64,000 nucleotides of DNA from Candidatus Uhrbacteria bacterium (GCA_018499965.2 JAHBAS020000024.1:1-64000), one strand, 5' to 3'. Positions 33,085 through 42,293 are shown, numbered from the stretch's first letter. The notes: a model not told the origin generated them from the letters alone. Numbers and translations: made by a program.

Positions 33085-33387
33085 CTAAGACTCCTCCAGA
33101 ATAATCTTCTGCGTAAACGCCCCTCGTTCTTCACGTTTTTCCTGCTGCTTCTTCACAACCTGTTCAATCGTCCACCCCTTCACCTCCAAGATCGCCGTGA
33201 TCACCTCAAACACATCCGCAAATTCTTCCAAACTCTCGTCTTGATCGAATTCCTGCACCTCTTCATGTAATTTTTCTTTCAACTTCTGCCAGTATTCTGC
33301 ATCATCGGCAACATGCGTCACCGGAACACCACCCTTTTGACGGATGATTTCAGGAATCTTGTCGCGAATAAGCTTGTTGTATCGCAT
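33085..33387 (-). CDS. MazG/HisE-like pyrophosphohydrolase
   Basis: A 100-aa all-helical protein. [15 protein letters not shown] is the standard start of the phosphoribosyl-ATP pyrophosphohydrolase-like family. [20 protein letters not shown] carries the ExxE...ExxD metal-binding set, and [14 protein letters not shown] and KREERGAF follow. It probably hydrolyses non-canonical nucleoside triphosphates. It lies 8 nt upstream of the ASCH gene. Confidence 0.88.
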   Translation of the reverse strand: MRYNKLIRDKIPEIIRQKGGVPVTHVADDAEYWQKLKEKLHEEVQEFDQDESLEEFADVFEVITAILEVKGWTIEQVVKKQQEKREERGAFTQKIILEES

Positions 33388-33443
33388 ATCAATTTCTTCG
33401 GTTCTAGACTACGCCTTCATCCGCATTCGTACAATCTCATCTT

Positions 33444-33770
33444 TTAGACTTCCTCCAATGGATACACGTCCATCGCGATTTCTTCGTACGGATGAACTCC
33501 CTTGATGGCAGCGACAACATCCTGCAACAAACTCCGCTCGCATACCACTTCGATCCGCTCCTCTTCCACTGATTCCATTTTCCCAACCTCACCAATAGCC
33601 GGATGCGCGCCATCTTCAGGCTTAAAGCGTCCGATGCCCTTTGAAGAAAAGCTGCAAAACGTATAATTCCCGATCTTTCCAGCGCCTGCTTTTCCCATTG
33701 CTTCGCGAACCACATCCGCATGCGACTCCGGAACAAACACGACGATTTTTACGTGACGAGATTGGGACAT
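33444..33770 (-). CDS. NIF3/YqfO middle-domain-like (CutA/PII-fold) protein
   Basis: A 108-aa protein matching the free-standing version of the YqfO insert domain. Strands are KIVVFVPESHADVVREAMGK, GKIGNYTFCSFSSKGIGRF and EERIEVVCERSLLQDVVAAI, and the family ending is KGVHPYEEIAMDVYPL. The ferredoxin-like fold resembles PII/CutA and is usually trimeric; function is unknown. The ATG at 33770 is used, right after the HD gene stop, with GGGGAAGAG upstream. Confidence 0.8.
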   Translation of the reverse strand: MSQSRHVKIVVFVPESHADVVREAMGKAGAGKIGNYTFCSFSSKGIGRFKPEDGAHPAIGEVGKMESVEEERIEVVCERSLLQDVVAAIKGVHPYEEIAMDVYPLEEV

Positions 33771-33775
33771 AGCGT

Positions 33776-34414
33776 TTACTCTTCCCCTTTCTTTCCCCAT
33801 TCGCGGTCTCCAGCATTCCGATCTACGAACCAGGCGTCATTCACATCAAACCACCACGCATCAGGATGCGTTTCAATCAAATGCTTCCCTATCCGTTTCC
33901 CGGCATCCGTCTTCAACCGCTTCATCGTGACCTCGATCCATTCCTTTGCCTTCGCATTCCCTTTCACCTCTTCCGCGCGCAACGTGGTGATCCATTCAAG
34001 CTGATCCGCATCTTTCACCAGCTGCGCTTCCAAAGTTTCCCGTGCCTGCTCTTCTTGGAAAAGCTCGAGGATTTCTCCACCGAACGGAAGGCTGTTTGCG
34101 ATATCCTTCACCGCCTCCCCTTCCGCGAGCCGACCGTATCGCTGATGCACGTAATTATGATCAGACGTTCGTCCTTCGCCGATATCATGGAACAACGCCA
34201 TGAGCACCACCTTATGCCGATCGACTCTCGGTTCCAAATGCGCGAGCGCATACGCGATCATCGCGGTATGGAACAAATGCTCGGCCACAGACTGCTGACC
34301 GCTCCCCAAAAACCACAACCCGGATCGTGGCGTTTTGCTATGGATACACGTCTCATACACGAAATCCGTGATCTGCTTATAGACTTTATCGTCTGATGAT
34401 TGTTCTTGAGGCAT
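33776..34414 (-). CDS. HD-domain phosphohydrolase (YfbR-like)
   Basis: A 212-aa helical metal-dependent phosphohydrolase. The HD motif set is SVAEHLFHTAMIAYAL, ALFHDIGEGRTSDH and later QLVKDADQLEWITTL, so all metal ligands are present. It resembles YfbR-type 5'-deoxynucleotidases. It heads an operon of nucleotide-related genes that runs down to pgeF. Substrate is inferred. Confidence 0.88.
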   Translation of the reverse strand: MPQEQSSDDKVYKQITDFVYETCIHSKTPRSGLWFLGSGQQSVAEHLFHTAMIAYALAHLEPRVDRHKVVLMALFHDIGEGRTSDHNYVHQRYGRLAEGEAVKDIANSLPFGGEILELFQEEQARETLEAQLVKDADQLEWITTLRAEEVKGNAKAKEWIEVTMKRLKTDAGKRIGKHLIETHPDAWWFDVNDAWFVDRNAGDREWGKKGEE

Positions 34415-34446
34415 ATCTTTTTGCAGAATAATTCGTTTCGTAGATA

Positions 34447-34478
34447 CCGAAAGGGCGGGGAAACCCCGCCCCTACCAA
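34447..34478. repeat. GGTAGGGGCGGGG REP-like hairpin after secA
   Basis: GGGCGGGG and CCCCGCCC form a tight hairpin with a 3-nt loop, read as GGTAGGGGCGGGGTTTCCCC on the minus strand. It begins 4 nt after the secA stop. A near-identical copy follows the hpf gene, and a related one lies inside uvrC. Confidence 0.7.
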
Positions 34479-34481
34479 TTT

Positions 34482-37151
34482 TTACGCACCGTGGCACTTC
34501 TTGAACTTCTTTCCGCTCCCGCATGGGCATGGATCGTTTCGCCCAACATCACCATGCGATTCAACCACCGTATCCTGACGCTCTGCGCCTTCTTCCATGG
34601 TCGCATTCGCGGCCACCGTGCTTTCACGATGGATCTGGATACGAAATACCATATGTGCAATATCACGGGAAATCTGCGACTGCATGTCATTGAACATGAA
34701 GTAGGCCTGCTTCTTATATTCCACGAGCGGATCGCGCTGACCGTAGCCCTGAAGGCCAATGCCATGACGAAGATGACCCATGTTTTCGAGCTGACCGATC
34801 CACGCATCATCAATGGCTCGCAATGAAATCGCGCGCTCGACATCCGTCAACGCCGCAGGATCACCGATCTGTTCCTCAAGCGCCGCATAGGATTCATTCA
34901 CCCAATTCATAACACACTTCACCAATGAATCACGACGTTCCGCGAGATCGAGCTTCCCATCAAGATCCGTTCGGCACACGGTGAGTTTTCCACCCACGTC
35001 TTGCGTTGGCGGCAAAATCGTCTTCAAACCGTCTTCGATCGCCTTCATGTCCCATGATGCAGGATCTTCCGCCGAGGTATGGAACATCACGAGCTGTTCG
35101 ACTTCACCTTCGATCGCTTCAAGAATCACCGCCTTCAATGGACGTTCGCCTTCATTCGTTCGTTCCATGGAAGCCAACAAAATCTTCTTGCGTCGCCCGT
35201 AAATCGCCATGCGATGCTTGTTCAATACATCATCGTATTCGATCAAATGTTTTCGAATATCGAAGTTGTGACCTTCCACGCGTTTTTGCGCCTGCTCCAT
35301 GGAAGAGGAGAGCATCTTATGCTCGATCGGCATGTCATCCGGTACATGAAGGACCTCCATCACCCGCTTCACGCGATCACCTCCGAAGATACGCATGAGA
35401 TCATCTTCAACCGAAAGGAAAAACTGCGTGGAACCAGGATCACCCTGGCGCGCAGCACGTCCGCGAAGCTGGTTATCAATACGACGGGATTCATGACGCT
35501 CCGTACCAAGGACGTGTAAACCGCCAAGTTCACGAACCGCTTTCGACTCCTCGCTATCCGGCGGGTTTCCACCAAGAATGATGTCCACACCGCGTCCAGC
35601 CATATTCGTGGCGAGCGTGACCGCGCCCCGGCGACCAGCCTGAGCGATGATCGCACCTTCGCGTTCATGGTTCTTCGCGTTCAGCACTTCATGAGGCACA
35701 TTCGCCTCGCTCAAAAACGCCGAGAGGATCTCATTCTTCTCAATCGATGCCGTACCGATCAACACCGGCTGACCCTTCTTTTGCCGTTCTTTCACCTCTT
35801 CGACCACGGCACGGAATTTGCTTATCTCCGTTTTATAAATGCGATCCGGAAGGTCTTTGCGTTGAGCTGTGCGATTCGTCGGAATCACGAGCACATCAAG
35901 TTTGTAGATTTTATAAAACTCCTCTGCTTCCGTTTCCGCCGTACCGGTCATACCTGCAAGCTTCGTGTACAAACGGAAAAAGTTTTGGAAGGTAATCGTT
36001 GCAAGCGTGATGGATTCGCGCTGGATCGTCACGCGCTCTTTGGCTTCGATCGCCTGATGCAACCCCTCGCTATAGCGACGACCCGGCATCAAACGTCCGG
36101 TGAATTCATCAACGATTAACACTTCATTGTCTTTCACGACGTAATCCTTATCTTTCTTGTACAACACCTGTGCGCGCAAAGCCTGCTCAAGATGATGCAC
36201 CGTTCGCATGCCTTCTGCGGTATACAAATTCCCCATGCCAAGCCATTCCTCCATCTTGGTAATACCATCTTCCGTAATCGTGGCAACACGCTGCTTCTCA
36301 TCGATCTTATAATCAACATCCGCCTCCAAACGAGGCACGAGATCCGCCATGCGATAGTACAACTCCGCTGGTTCGGATGCAGGACCGCTAATGATCAACG
36401 GCGTTCGCGCTTCATCGATCAAAATCGAGTCGACTTCGTCTACGATCGCGAAATTCAATTCCCGTTGCGCCATTTGCTCCACGCGCTGCACCATATTGTC
36501 GCGCAAGTAGTCGAATCCGAATTCGTTGTTCGTTCCGTACGTGATATCCGCGGCATACGCTTCACGACGCGTACACGGACGCATGTAATCCATGTCGACT
36601 TTAAAGCTCCCTGTAGCATCGCGCTCCACATCATGCTTCGGCTCATTGGTAAAATTCGGATCGTACAAAAATCCTCCCTCATGCTGGATACAACCGATAC
36701 TTAATCCGAGGAAATTATAGACCTGACCCATCCACGCTGCGTCGCGTCGAGCAAGGTAATCGTTCACGGTAATCAAATGAACGCCCTTCCCAGAAAGCGC
36801 GTTCAAAACAACCGGCGCAACAGCCGTCAGCGTTTTTCCTTCACCTGTTCGCATTTCCGCGATCGTCCCGCGATGCAATGCCACGCCACCAATGAGCTGA
36901 ACGTCATACTGACGCTGCTTCAATGTGCGATAGGTCGCCTCACGCGTTAACGCAAAAACCTCCACCAAAACATCATCTAACGACGCCCCGTTCGCGATTC
37001 GTTCTCGAATCCCCAAAATCCGCGCTCGAATCTCCTCGTCTGATAATGCCTTTATCTCAGCATCAAGGGCGTTGATTTGATCAATAATCGGCTGAATGGC
37101 CTTAATTTCCTTCGCATTCGGATCTCCAAAAATCTTGGTAAGAATTCCCAT
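34482..37151 (-). CDS. secA: Protein translocase ATPase SecA
   Basis: An 889-aa motor that drives preproteins through SecYEG. It shows MRTGEGKTLTAVAPVVLNAL (Walker A), FAIVDEVDSILIDEARTPLI (DEAD box with preprotein-binding start), the cross-linking domain, ATNMAGRGVDI and RGRAARQGDPGSTQF in the second motor domain, helical wing and scaffold parts, and a C-terminal zinc-binding SEC-C motif CPCGSGKKFKKCHG. Length is normal. The ATG at MGILTKIF is used because the -10 box of its promoter overlaps the next upstream ATG (MAETMGIL). Confidence 0.97.
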   Translation of the reverse strand: MGILTKIFGDPNAKEIKAIQPIIDQINALDAEIKALSDEEIRARILGIRERIANGASLDDVLVEVFALTREATYRTLKQRQYDVQLIGGVALHRGTIAEMRTGEGKTLTAVAPVVLNALSGKGVHLITVNDYLARRDAAWMGQVYNFLGLSIGCIQHEGGFLYDPNFTNEPKHDVERDATGSFKVDMDYMRPCTRREAYAADITYGTNNEFGFDYLRDNMVQRVEQMAQRELNFAIVDEVDSILIDEARTPLIISGPASEPAELYYRMADLVPRLEADVDYKIDEKQRVATITEDGITKMEEWLGMGNLYTAEGMRTVHHLEQALRAQVLYKKDKDYVVKDNEVLIVDEFTGRLMPGRRYSEGLHQAIEAKERVTIQRESITLATITFQNFFRLYTKLAGMTGTAETEAEEFYKIYKLDVLVIPTNRTAQRKDLPDRIYKTEISKFRAVVEEVKERQKKGQPVLIGTASIEKNEILSAFLSEANVPHEVLNAKNHEREGAIIAQAGRRGAVTLATNMAGRGVDIILGGNPPDSEESKAVRELGGLHVLGTERHESRRIDNQLRGRAARQGDPGSTQFFLSVEDDLMRIFGGDRVKRVMEVLHVPDDMPIEHKMLSSSMEQAQKRVEGHNFDIRKHLIEYDDVLNKHRMAIYGRRKKILLASMERTNEGERPLKAVILEAIEGEVEQLVMFHTSAEDPASWDMKAIEDGLKTILPPTQDVGGKLTVCRTDLDGKLDLAERRDSLVKCVMNWVNESYAALEEQIGDPAALTDVERAISLRAIDDAWIGQLENMGHLRHGIGLQGYGQRDPLVEYKKQAYFMFNDMQSQISRDIAHMVFRIQIHRESTVAANATMEEGAERQDTVVESHGDVGRNDPCPCGSGKKFKKCHGA

Positions 37152-37161
37152 AGTTTCGGCC

Positions 37162-37190
37162 ATCGTAGCGTAAAATGGTCTTTTGAACAA
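37162..37190 (-). promoter_or_regulatory. Promoter of secA
   Basis: TTGTTC and TACGAT are 17 nt apart on the minus strand. The -10 includes the ATG of the alternative upstream start and thereby excludes it. Confidence 0.6.
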
Positions 37191-37378
37191 TAGAATAAAG
37201 TCCCTGCTAAAAAAAGCTCGTTTAAGATAAAAAACAGCGTGAAACGAACAATCTTCCGTGTTTTATTTCCACCAGCCTTTTCACAAACAAAAACCTCCAA
37301 CAAACCACCTCCCACTTCCCCAAGTCGTGCGTCGTAAAACGTTAAACATTATCTATATATACCCGCTCGCGCACGCAT

Positions 37379-37414
37379 ACATAAAAGATGTCGTTTATGC
37401 GACATCTTTTATGT
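37379..37414. terminator. Perfect 15-bp palindrome, bidirectional terminator
   Basis: ACATAAAAGATGTCG and CGACATCTTTTATGT pair around TTTATG or a shorter loop. It lies between hpf and secA. Confidence 0.65.
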
Positions 37415-37419
37415 AACTC

Positions 37420-37445
37420 AGGGCGGGAAAACCCCGCCCCTACCG
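37420..37445. repeat. GGTAGGGGCGGGG REP-like hairpin after hpf
   Basis: GGGCGGG and CCCCGCCCC form a hairpin starting directly after the stop codon of the gene at 37447. It is the same family as at 34447. Confidence 0.7.
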
Positions 37446-37446
37446 A

Positions 37447-37773
37447 TTACTCCATGGCCGGCTCACCTTCTGAATCGCGTCGCTTCTCTTTCCATTCAAC
37501 AATCATTTCCTGCAAATGGTCTTTCACCTTATCGATCGCCTTGTAGAGATCCGCTTCCTGCTTTTCAACGAAGAAATCCTTTCCCGGCACAAAGAGATGC
37601 CCGGTACAGGCGTAGACATCGCCATGCTGATGCTTATGCGAATCCATTTTCAATTCACAACGAATTTCCACGATTTGATCATCGTATTTTTCCAGCATCG
37701 TAAATTTTTCCTCCGCGTACGTCTTGAGGGCGTCCGTCAATTCGAGCCCCTGCGCTTTTACATCGATAAACAT
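37447..37773 (-). CDS. Ribosome hibernation factor HPF/RaiA-like, short form
   Basis: A 108-aa protein of the YfiA/HPF family. It shows the first strand FIDVKAQGLELTDALKTYAE, KFTMLEKYDDQIVEIRCELK, DVYACTGHLFVPGKDFFVEK and the DLYKAIDKVKDHLQEMIVEW helix with the family DxYxAID motif. It has no long-form C-terminal dimerisation domain. It would bind the 30S decoding region and silence idle ribosomes. It stands as a single gene between the Nudix-like gene and secA. Confidence 0.9.
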   Translation of the reverse strand: MFIDVKAQGLELTDALKTYAEEKFTMLEKYDDQIVEIRCELKMDSHKHQHGDVYACTGHLFVPGKDFFVEKQEADLYKAIDKVKDHLQEMIVEWKEKRRDSEGEPAME

Positions 37774-37833
37774 AGATTTTATAGAGGTTACGAATAAGTT
37801 CCCCTTTACTATAGTCCGAGGGAAATAAAAAAG

Positions 37834-38316
37834 CTACTTCACCTGGCACACGCCTTCATTCGGATTCTCGTGACAAGCGTCTGAGAGCGTCTCGAATCGG
37901 ATGCGGTCGATCGCAGCCCTTGCGACGAGCGACATGTACTCCGGTAAATGCGTTACCGGAAACCACTTCGCATCTTCCACGAGATCGTCATGGATCTGGA
38001 ATGCCAAATCCTCCACATGGATAAGGAAACAGTGGAGCGTATCCTGTTTTTGACGACGACTGCTGAAGACCGTGTCGATTTCCCTCGCATCATCGACTTC
38101 GATCCCGACTTGGTCATACGTCGCACGGATCACCGCATCCAACGGATCCTCATCCTTCTCGATATTCCCGCTTGGCAATGTCCACGCCGTTTTTCGACTT
38201 AAAGAATGTCGAATCATTAAAATCGATCCCTCACACTCAATCAAACACGCAACGCCATGGATTTCCGGGCGTAAATACCGCCAATACCACCGACGAAAAG
38301 GACCAAAAAGAGACAT
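37834..38316 (-). CDS. Nudix-fold protein with degenerate catalytic box
   Basis: A 160-aa protein with a Nudix-like order: GVACLIECEGSILMIRHS, TAWTLPSGNIEKDEDPLDAV and IRATYDQVGIEV. Where active enzymes have REUxEExGU, this one reads RATYDQVGI, so the metal-binding glutamates are replaced by Ala, Asp and Gln. It may bind a nucleotide without cutting it, or have changed chemistry. The N-terminus is basic and aromatic (FGPFRRWYWRYLRPE). An extended -10 box lies 9 nt before the ATG. It follows murB by 36 nt. Confidence 0.65.
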   Translation of the reverse strand: MSLFGPFRRWYWRYLRPEIHGVACLIECEGSILMIRHSLSRKTAWTLPSGNIEKDEDPLDAVIRATYDQVGIEVDDAREIDTVFSSRRQKQDTLHCFLIHVEDLAFQIHDDLVEDAKWFPVTHLPEYMSLVARAAIDRIRFETLSDACHENPNEGVCQVK

Positions 38317-38325
38317 GTTGAGATC

Positions 38326-38334
38326 ATTATACCA
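38326..38334 (-). promoter_or_regulatory. Extended -10 promoter TGGTATAAT, 9 nt before ATG
   Basis: A consensus TATAAT with a TG extension lies between murB and the Nudix-like gene. Expected transcription start is 1-3 nt before the start codon at 38316. Confidence 0.6.
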
Positions 38335-38352
38335 GACGAACGGTAAGAATTC

Positions 38353-39321
38353 CTACCAACCCACGAACTGAACCTCGGTCTGCAAACGGATTCCGAAACG
38401 ATTCCGAACTTCCATCTGGCAAATCGAAACAAGCTGTGCGACTTCGTCTGCCGTTCCGCCGCCGTGATTGATGAGGAAATTTCCATGCTTCGGGCTTACC
38501 TCGATATTTCCGATCCGTCGCCCCAAAAGTCCCGCATGATCAATGAGCCATCCTGCACCGATCGTCTTTGATGCGATCATCGACGCCGGAACATCGACTT
38601 CTGATTGCAATTGCGCGATTTCGGAAACATCCGCGAATTCCACGTTCTTGAACATGCACCCGGCGCCTGATTCGCCGAGCGGCTGTTTTTCTTTTCGCTT
38701 GGCATTGATTTCATCGATGCGCTGAAGAGACGCTTTCGCATCACCCGGAACCAAACGGAGCGTACAACCGAAAATGATATGTCTATCTTTTTTAAAATGC
38801 GACTCACGATATCCGAATCCACATTCCGCATTCGTCAACGTAACGCACTGACGGTCCGATAATCGATAGGCATCGACCGATACGATCGCATCCTTCATTT
38901 CGCCGCCATAGCATCCGGCATTCCCGTAAATCGCTCCACCGATCGTTCCCGGAACCCCCGCGGCCCATTCGAATCCCGCTAATCCTGCTTCCGCGGCCTT
39001 TCGTGCAACGAGCGCCGTAATCACACCAGCATCGCACACGATCTCTTCGCCATTCACCTCCATGGATCGAAATCCGACCTGGATCATCAATCCGTCGAAT
39101 CCCTTGTCTGCAACGAGAAGATTCGATCCGCCACCGTATACGTACCATGCAATCCCCGCCCGTTCAGCAACTTCGATCGCGTGAATACACGCTTCTTTCG
39201 TCGATGCCACAACATAGTATCGCGCCACGCCGCCGATACGAAAATTCGTATGCTTTGCCATGGGCTCGTTTTCAACAAAACCCGGGAGAGATTTAAGTTC
39301 AAGATACAAATCGTTCGTCAT
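38353..39321 (-). CDS. murB: UDP-N-acetylenolpyruvoylglucosamine reductase MurB
   Basis: A 322-aa FAD enzyme that makes UDP-MurNAc. It shows KHTNFRIGGVARYYV, YGGGSNLLVADKGFDG (FAD phosphate loop) and AGVPGTIGGAIYGNAGCYGG. GYRESHFK carries the catalytic Tyr/Ser region, followed by KQPLGESGAGCMFKN (type I-like serine) and SPKHGNFLINHGGGTA. The gene starts 6 nt after murC ends, so the two are co-transcribed. Confidence 0.96.
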   Translation of the reverse strand: MTNDLYLELKSLPGFVENEPMAKHTNFRIGGVARYYVVASTKEACIHAIEVAERAGIAWYVYGGGSNLLVADKGFDGLMIQVGFRSMEVNGEEIVCDAGVITALVARKAAEAGLAGFEWAAGVPGTIGGAIYGNAGCYGGEMKDAIVSVDAYRLSDRQCVTLTNAECGFGYRESHFKKDRHIIFGCTLRLVPGDAKASLQRIDEINAKRKEKQPLGESGAGCMFKNVEFADVSEIAQLQSEVDVPASMIASKTIGAGWLIDHAGLLGRRIGNIEVSPKHGNFLINHGGGTADEVAQLVSICQMEVRNRFGIRLQTEVQFVGW

Positions 39322-39327
39322 ACGTTA

Positions 39328-40752
39328 TCACTTTTTCTCAGCGATCTTCCTCGCCAAACCATCAATCGTTCCTGCGCCCATCATGAGCAAGAGATCCTGC
39401 GGGCCGACGATCGAACGAATAGCGGATTCGGTTTTTGGCAGGTCTTCAGCAAAAACAATCGTTCGCGATCGTCCGGCTTGCGCATCGCGCTCCCGCACCG
39501 CATCCGCCAACTGCGATGACGAAACATCCGCATCCTCTGCTGCTTCGCGGCCAGGAACATCGTAGATCTCTGAAAGGATCAAAACATCTGCGAGATCAAA
39601 GGCTGGGATGAACTCCTGAAATAATCCGCGCGTGCGATTGCGATGATGCGGCTGATAGCACAACACGATGCGACGATCTGGAAACGTCACCTTTGCCGCT
39701 TTGAGTGTTTCGGAAATCTCCGTTGGATGATGCCCGTAATCCGAAATTACCGGCGCACCCTCTAAGAGACCTACCCGTTCAAATCGACGCCAACATCCAG
39801 GGAATTCCGCAAATGCCCGTAGGACCTTTTCTTCCGCGCCATCATCTTCCACGCGCGCGATCGTCGCCGTAAGCGCCATGACCGCATTACGCATATTCAT
39901 TTCACCCGGAAGCTGGATGCGTAATTGCGCCGGCTCGGACTTTGAAGCCGTCACATTCGCAACCTGGCCGTCATGCTCAACCTCGACTTCGCCGAATTGA
40001 ATGTCTCCGATATTTTTTCCAACGCGCACGATATGAATCCCGCGTTCATGCATTTCCCCCTCATGTCGTTTGACGAGCGCCATGCACGTTTCATCATCCG
40101 CATTCACGATAAGCAATCCCTTGTCGCGAATCTGATGGAACGCTTCTTCGAACATCGTGTGGTAATCATCAACATCCTTAAACGCATCCGGATGGTCGAA
40201 CTCGATATTATTCAAAACGAGAATCGTTGGCTGGTACGAAAGCACATGCCGTCGATACTCATCCCCTTCTACGACAAGTAAATCATCCGATCCAAGATGG
40301 AAGTTGCCGTCCGGAAAGACCGAAGATTTCGTCCCCACGACTACCGTTGGATTTACGCCAGCCGCCATCAAGGCCATCCCGACCATGGTCGACGTCGTGC
40401 TTTTGCCATGCGTTCCCGTAACAACGACCTGATCCTTCCCTTCAAAAAGTTTTGCCAAAAACGCATGCGTGTCAATGCAAAGAATCCCACGCCGCTTCGC
40501 TTCCACAAATTCCGGATTATCCTCCGGTACCGCGTGCGTATACACCACGACCTCCGTATCCTCCGGAACATTTTCCGCACGATGTCCCACCGTGATCGAA
40601 AAACCTCGATCACGAAGCTCGCGAACGAGTTCATGGTTAACGGCATCGCTTCCGGAAAGGATTGCGCCATTTGCTGCAAGCAGCTTCGCAACCGCCCCAA
40701 CATGAATACCGCCAATGCCAATGCAATGAACGCGTGTATACGGGAGTTTCAT
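39328..40752 (-). CDS. murC: UDP-N-acetylmuramate-L-alanine ligase MurC
   Basis: A 474-aa Mur ligase that joins L-Ala to UDP-MurNAc. It has the N-terminal Rossmann domain HCIGIGGIHVGAVAKLLAA, VTGTHGKSTTSTMVGMALM (ATP loop), VVEGDEYRRHVLSYQPTILV, NNIEFDHPD, and the C-terminal domain with ISDYGHHPTEISETL and QPHHRNRTRGL. Length is normal. A TTGCCT-17-TAATCT promoter ends 6 nt before the ATG, so its mRNA appears leaderless. It heads the murC-murB operon. Confidence 0.96.
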   Translation of the reverse strand: MKLPYTRVHCIGIGGIHVGAVAKLLAANGAILSGSDAVNHELVRELRDRGFSITVGHRAENVPEDTEVVVYTHAVPEDNPEFVEAKRRGILCIDTHAFLAKLFEGKDQVVVTGTHGKSTTSTMVGMALMAAGVNPTVVVGTKSSVFPDGNFHLGSDDLLVVEGDEYRRHVLSYQPTILVLNNIEFDHPDAFKDVDDYHTMFEEAFHQIRDKGLLIVNADDETCMALVKRHEGEMHERGIHIVRVGKNIGDIQFGEVEVEHDGQVANVTASKSEPAQLRIQLPGEMNMRNAVMALTATIARVEDDGAEEKVLRAFAEFPGCWRRFERVGLLEGAPVISDYGHHPTEISETLKAAKVTFPDRRIVLCYQPHHRNRTRGLFQEFIPAFDLADVLILSEIYDVPGREAAEDADVSSSQLADAVRERDAQAGRSRTIVFAEDLPKTESAIRSIVGPQDLLLMMGAGTIDGLARKIAEKK

Positions 40753-40758
40753 GCGCCT

Positions 40759-40787
40759 AGATTAGCCTTCTTTAGAGAAAAAGGCAA
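40759..40787 (-). promoter_or_regulatory. Promoter of murC (leaderless)
   Basis: TTGCCT and TAATCT are spaced 17 nt on the minus strand, with the -10 ending 6 nt before the ATG at 40752. Confidence 0.65.
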
Positions 40788-40844
40788 AAAGAGAAAGCAT
40801 GGGAGAAAAAAATTCCAATGCCCATGCCTTATCCTCAAAATCCC

Positions 40845-42245
40845 TTAGACTTTCTTTCGGAATACGAAGTAGGAAATTCCAAGAAGAACCGCCGCCACGA
40901 CTCCGATCGCCACCCGTACGAATAGCGCATTCGCATCCCAAAATGACATTACTTGAGACGGAACCTGCTCAGTCGATGACGATTTCGTCTCCAAAGACTT
41001 GGAAGATGTTGTCGAAACACTCGTTACCTCGCCTTTTATCGGAGCTGCGCGCAATGCTTCCATCTTCTTCAACATCACCTCATCAGGATAGCTAGCCTTG
41101 CCATGATATGCTTTTTGAAATCCATCCCAAAGATCCGCACACTGTAATAGCCAATCAATCAGATATCGATCATCTTCCTTCCATTCATGTGAACGAACAT
41201 AGGAAATGAGATTATCGTATGCCTTTTCATCCGTCATCGGGTAGCAACCGATGCCATCGCAAGGATCGACGAAATTATCTGAGTATAACCTCGCCAAATA
41301 AAACGCACCCTCTGCCGTACTTGGCGTCGTGGTCGTTCCAAACCGCAGCTCTGCCGCCTTGAACGACAAAGGCCAATAATCGATGATCAATGGGCGTCCT
41401 CGATATCCAAGAAGACTCTTCTCGAATTGCGCAAGATCTTCATACCCTTTCGGATCCGTAGGATCATGATCGATCACGGATTGCTTTTGAAGAATCTGTA
41501 CAACATCACTGGGATTATAAAAATGAAACTCTAGATCTTCCCGATCCTTTGGCTCAATATCCTTAAAGACATATGAAACGGTCTTCGTAGTATCATCGTA
41601 GGCGTAGGTAGGCGTTACCGTGTAGGCGCTTCCCACTTCACGATAATCAAATACCCACGGTCCTTTTGCATATGGATATTCAATTTCAAATGTCGCTTGA
41701 CCGATATTTCCAGCCCATCCCGCACCAGAGGCGAGAAGATACGAAAAAGCATTTTCACTGTCACTCAACGGAAGAACGGGAGATAAAAAATCGATCACAA
41801 CAACCGCCGTCTGGCCCGCCGCAATTTCTACAGGGAATTGATATCCCGTACTCGTCACCGCCTGCAAACCCCGATCATCTCTCACGGCATACGTATACGT
41901 TCCATCTTTTCCAGGTACGCTTTTCCCATCAATCGTGATGCGAACATCTTTTGCATACACAGCGCCACGCTCGCTCAATAAAAACGGAAATACGCTCTGA
42001 AACGCTACTTTTTTATCCGTCGGATTATGCATCCAAAACGTCGCTTTTGCTTTTAAAAATGCACTATCTTGATCCGGAGCTGGAATCGTGAAATGAACCA
42101 CCTCTTTTTCCATGCGAACCGAACTTTCTTCGATCGGGGCAATCGAACTCGCCTTATTTAATTCATACCCCATGTCCGCACTCGCCGCACTCGGCAGAAG
42201 CGCAAAACCACAAAACAAACCCACCAATAGGAAATAATTTTTCAT
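40845..42245 (-). CDS. Exported, C-terminally membrane-anchored surface protein
   Basis: A 466-aa protein with a signal peptide (MKNYFLLVGLFCGFALLPSA, then ASA). A beta-rich first half (FTIPAPDQDSAFLKAKATFW, MHNPTDKKVAFQSVFPFLLS) resembles domains that contact other envelope proteins. A helical second half follows, then a Ser/Thr-rich stalk (SVSTTSSKSLETKSSSTEQ). One C-terminal transmembrane helix (VAIGVVAAVLLGISYFVF) and the stop-transfer RKKV close it. No LPXTG signal is seen. Topology suggests a large extracellular domain held by a single helix. Function unknown. A TTGCTT-17-TATGCT promoter lies upstream. Confidence 0.65.
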   Translation of the reverse strand: MKNYFLLVGLFCGFALLPSAASADMGYELNKASSIAPIEESSVRMEKEVVHFTIPAPDQDSAFLKAKATFWMHNPTDKKVAFQSVFPFLLSERGAVYAKDVRITIDGKSVPGKDGTYTYAVRDDRGLQAVTSTGYQFPVEIAAGQTAVVVIDFLSPVLPLSDSENAFSYLLASGAGWAGNIGQATFEIEYPYAKGPWVFDYREVGSAYTVTPTYAYDDTTKTVSYVFKDIEPKDREDLEFHFYNPSDVVQILQKQSVIDHDPTDPKGYEDLAQFEKSLLGYRGRPLIIDYWPLSFKAAELRFGTTTTPSTAEGAFYLARLYSDNFVDPCDGIGCYPMTDEKAYDNLISYVRSHEWKEDDRYLIDWLLQCADLWDGFQKAYHGKASYPDEVMLKKMEALRAAPIKGEVTSVSTTSSKSLETKSSSTEQVPSQVMSFWDANALFVRVAIGVVAAVLLGISYFVFRKKV

Positions 42246-42264
42246 ATGAATTGGAGACATTTCC

Positions 42265-42293
42265 AGCATAGGCTTGTCCAAAAAATAAAGCAA
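42265..42293 (-). promoter_or_regulatory. Promoter of the anchored surface-protein gene
   Basis: TTGCTT and TATGCT spaced 17 nt on the minus strand, 19 nt before the ATG at 42245. Confidence 0.5.

Noticed and set aside
37161-37163. Earlier secA start (MAETMGIL)
   Set aside because: The ATG is part of the TACGAT -10 box; the next ATG gives the usual SecA N-terminus.
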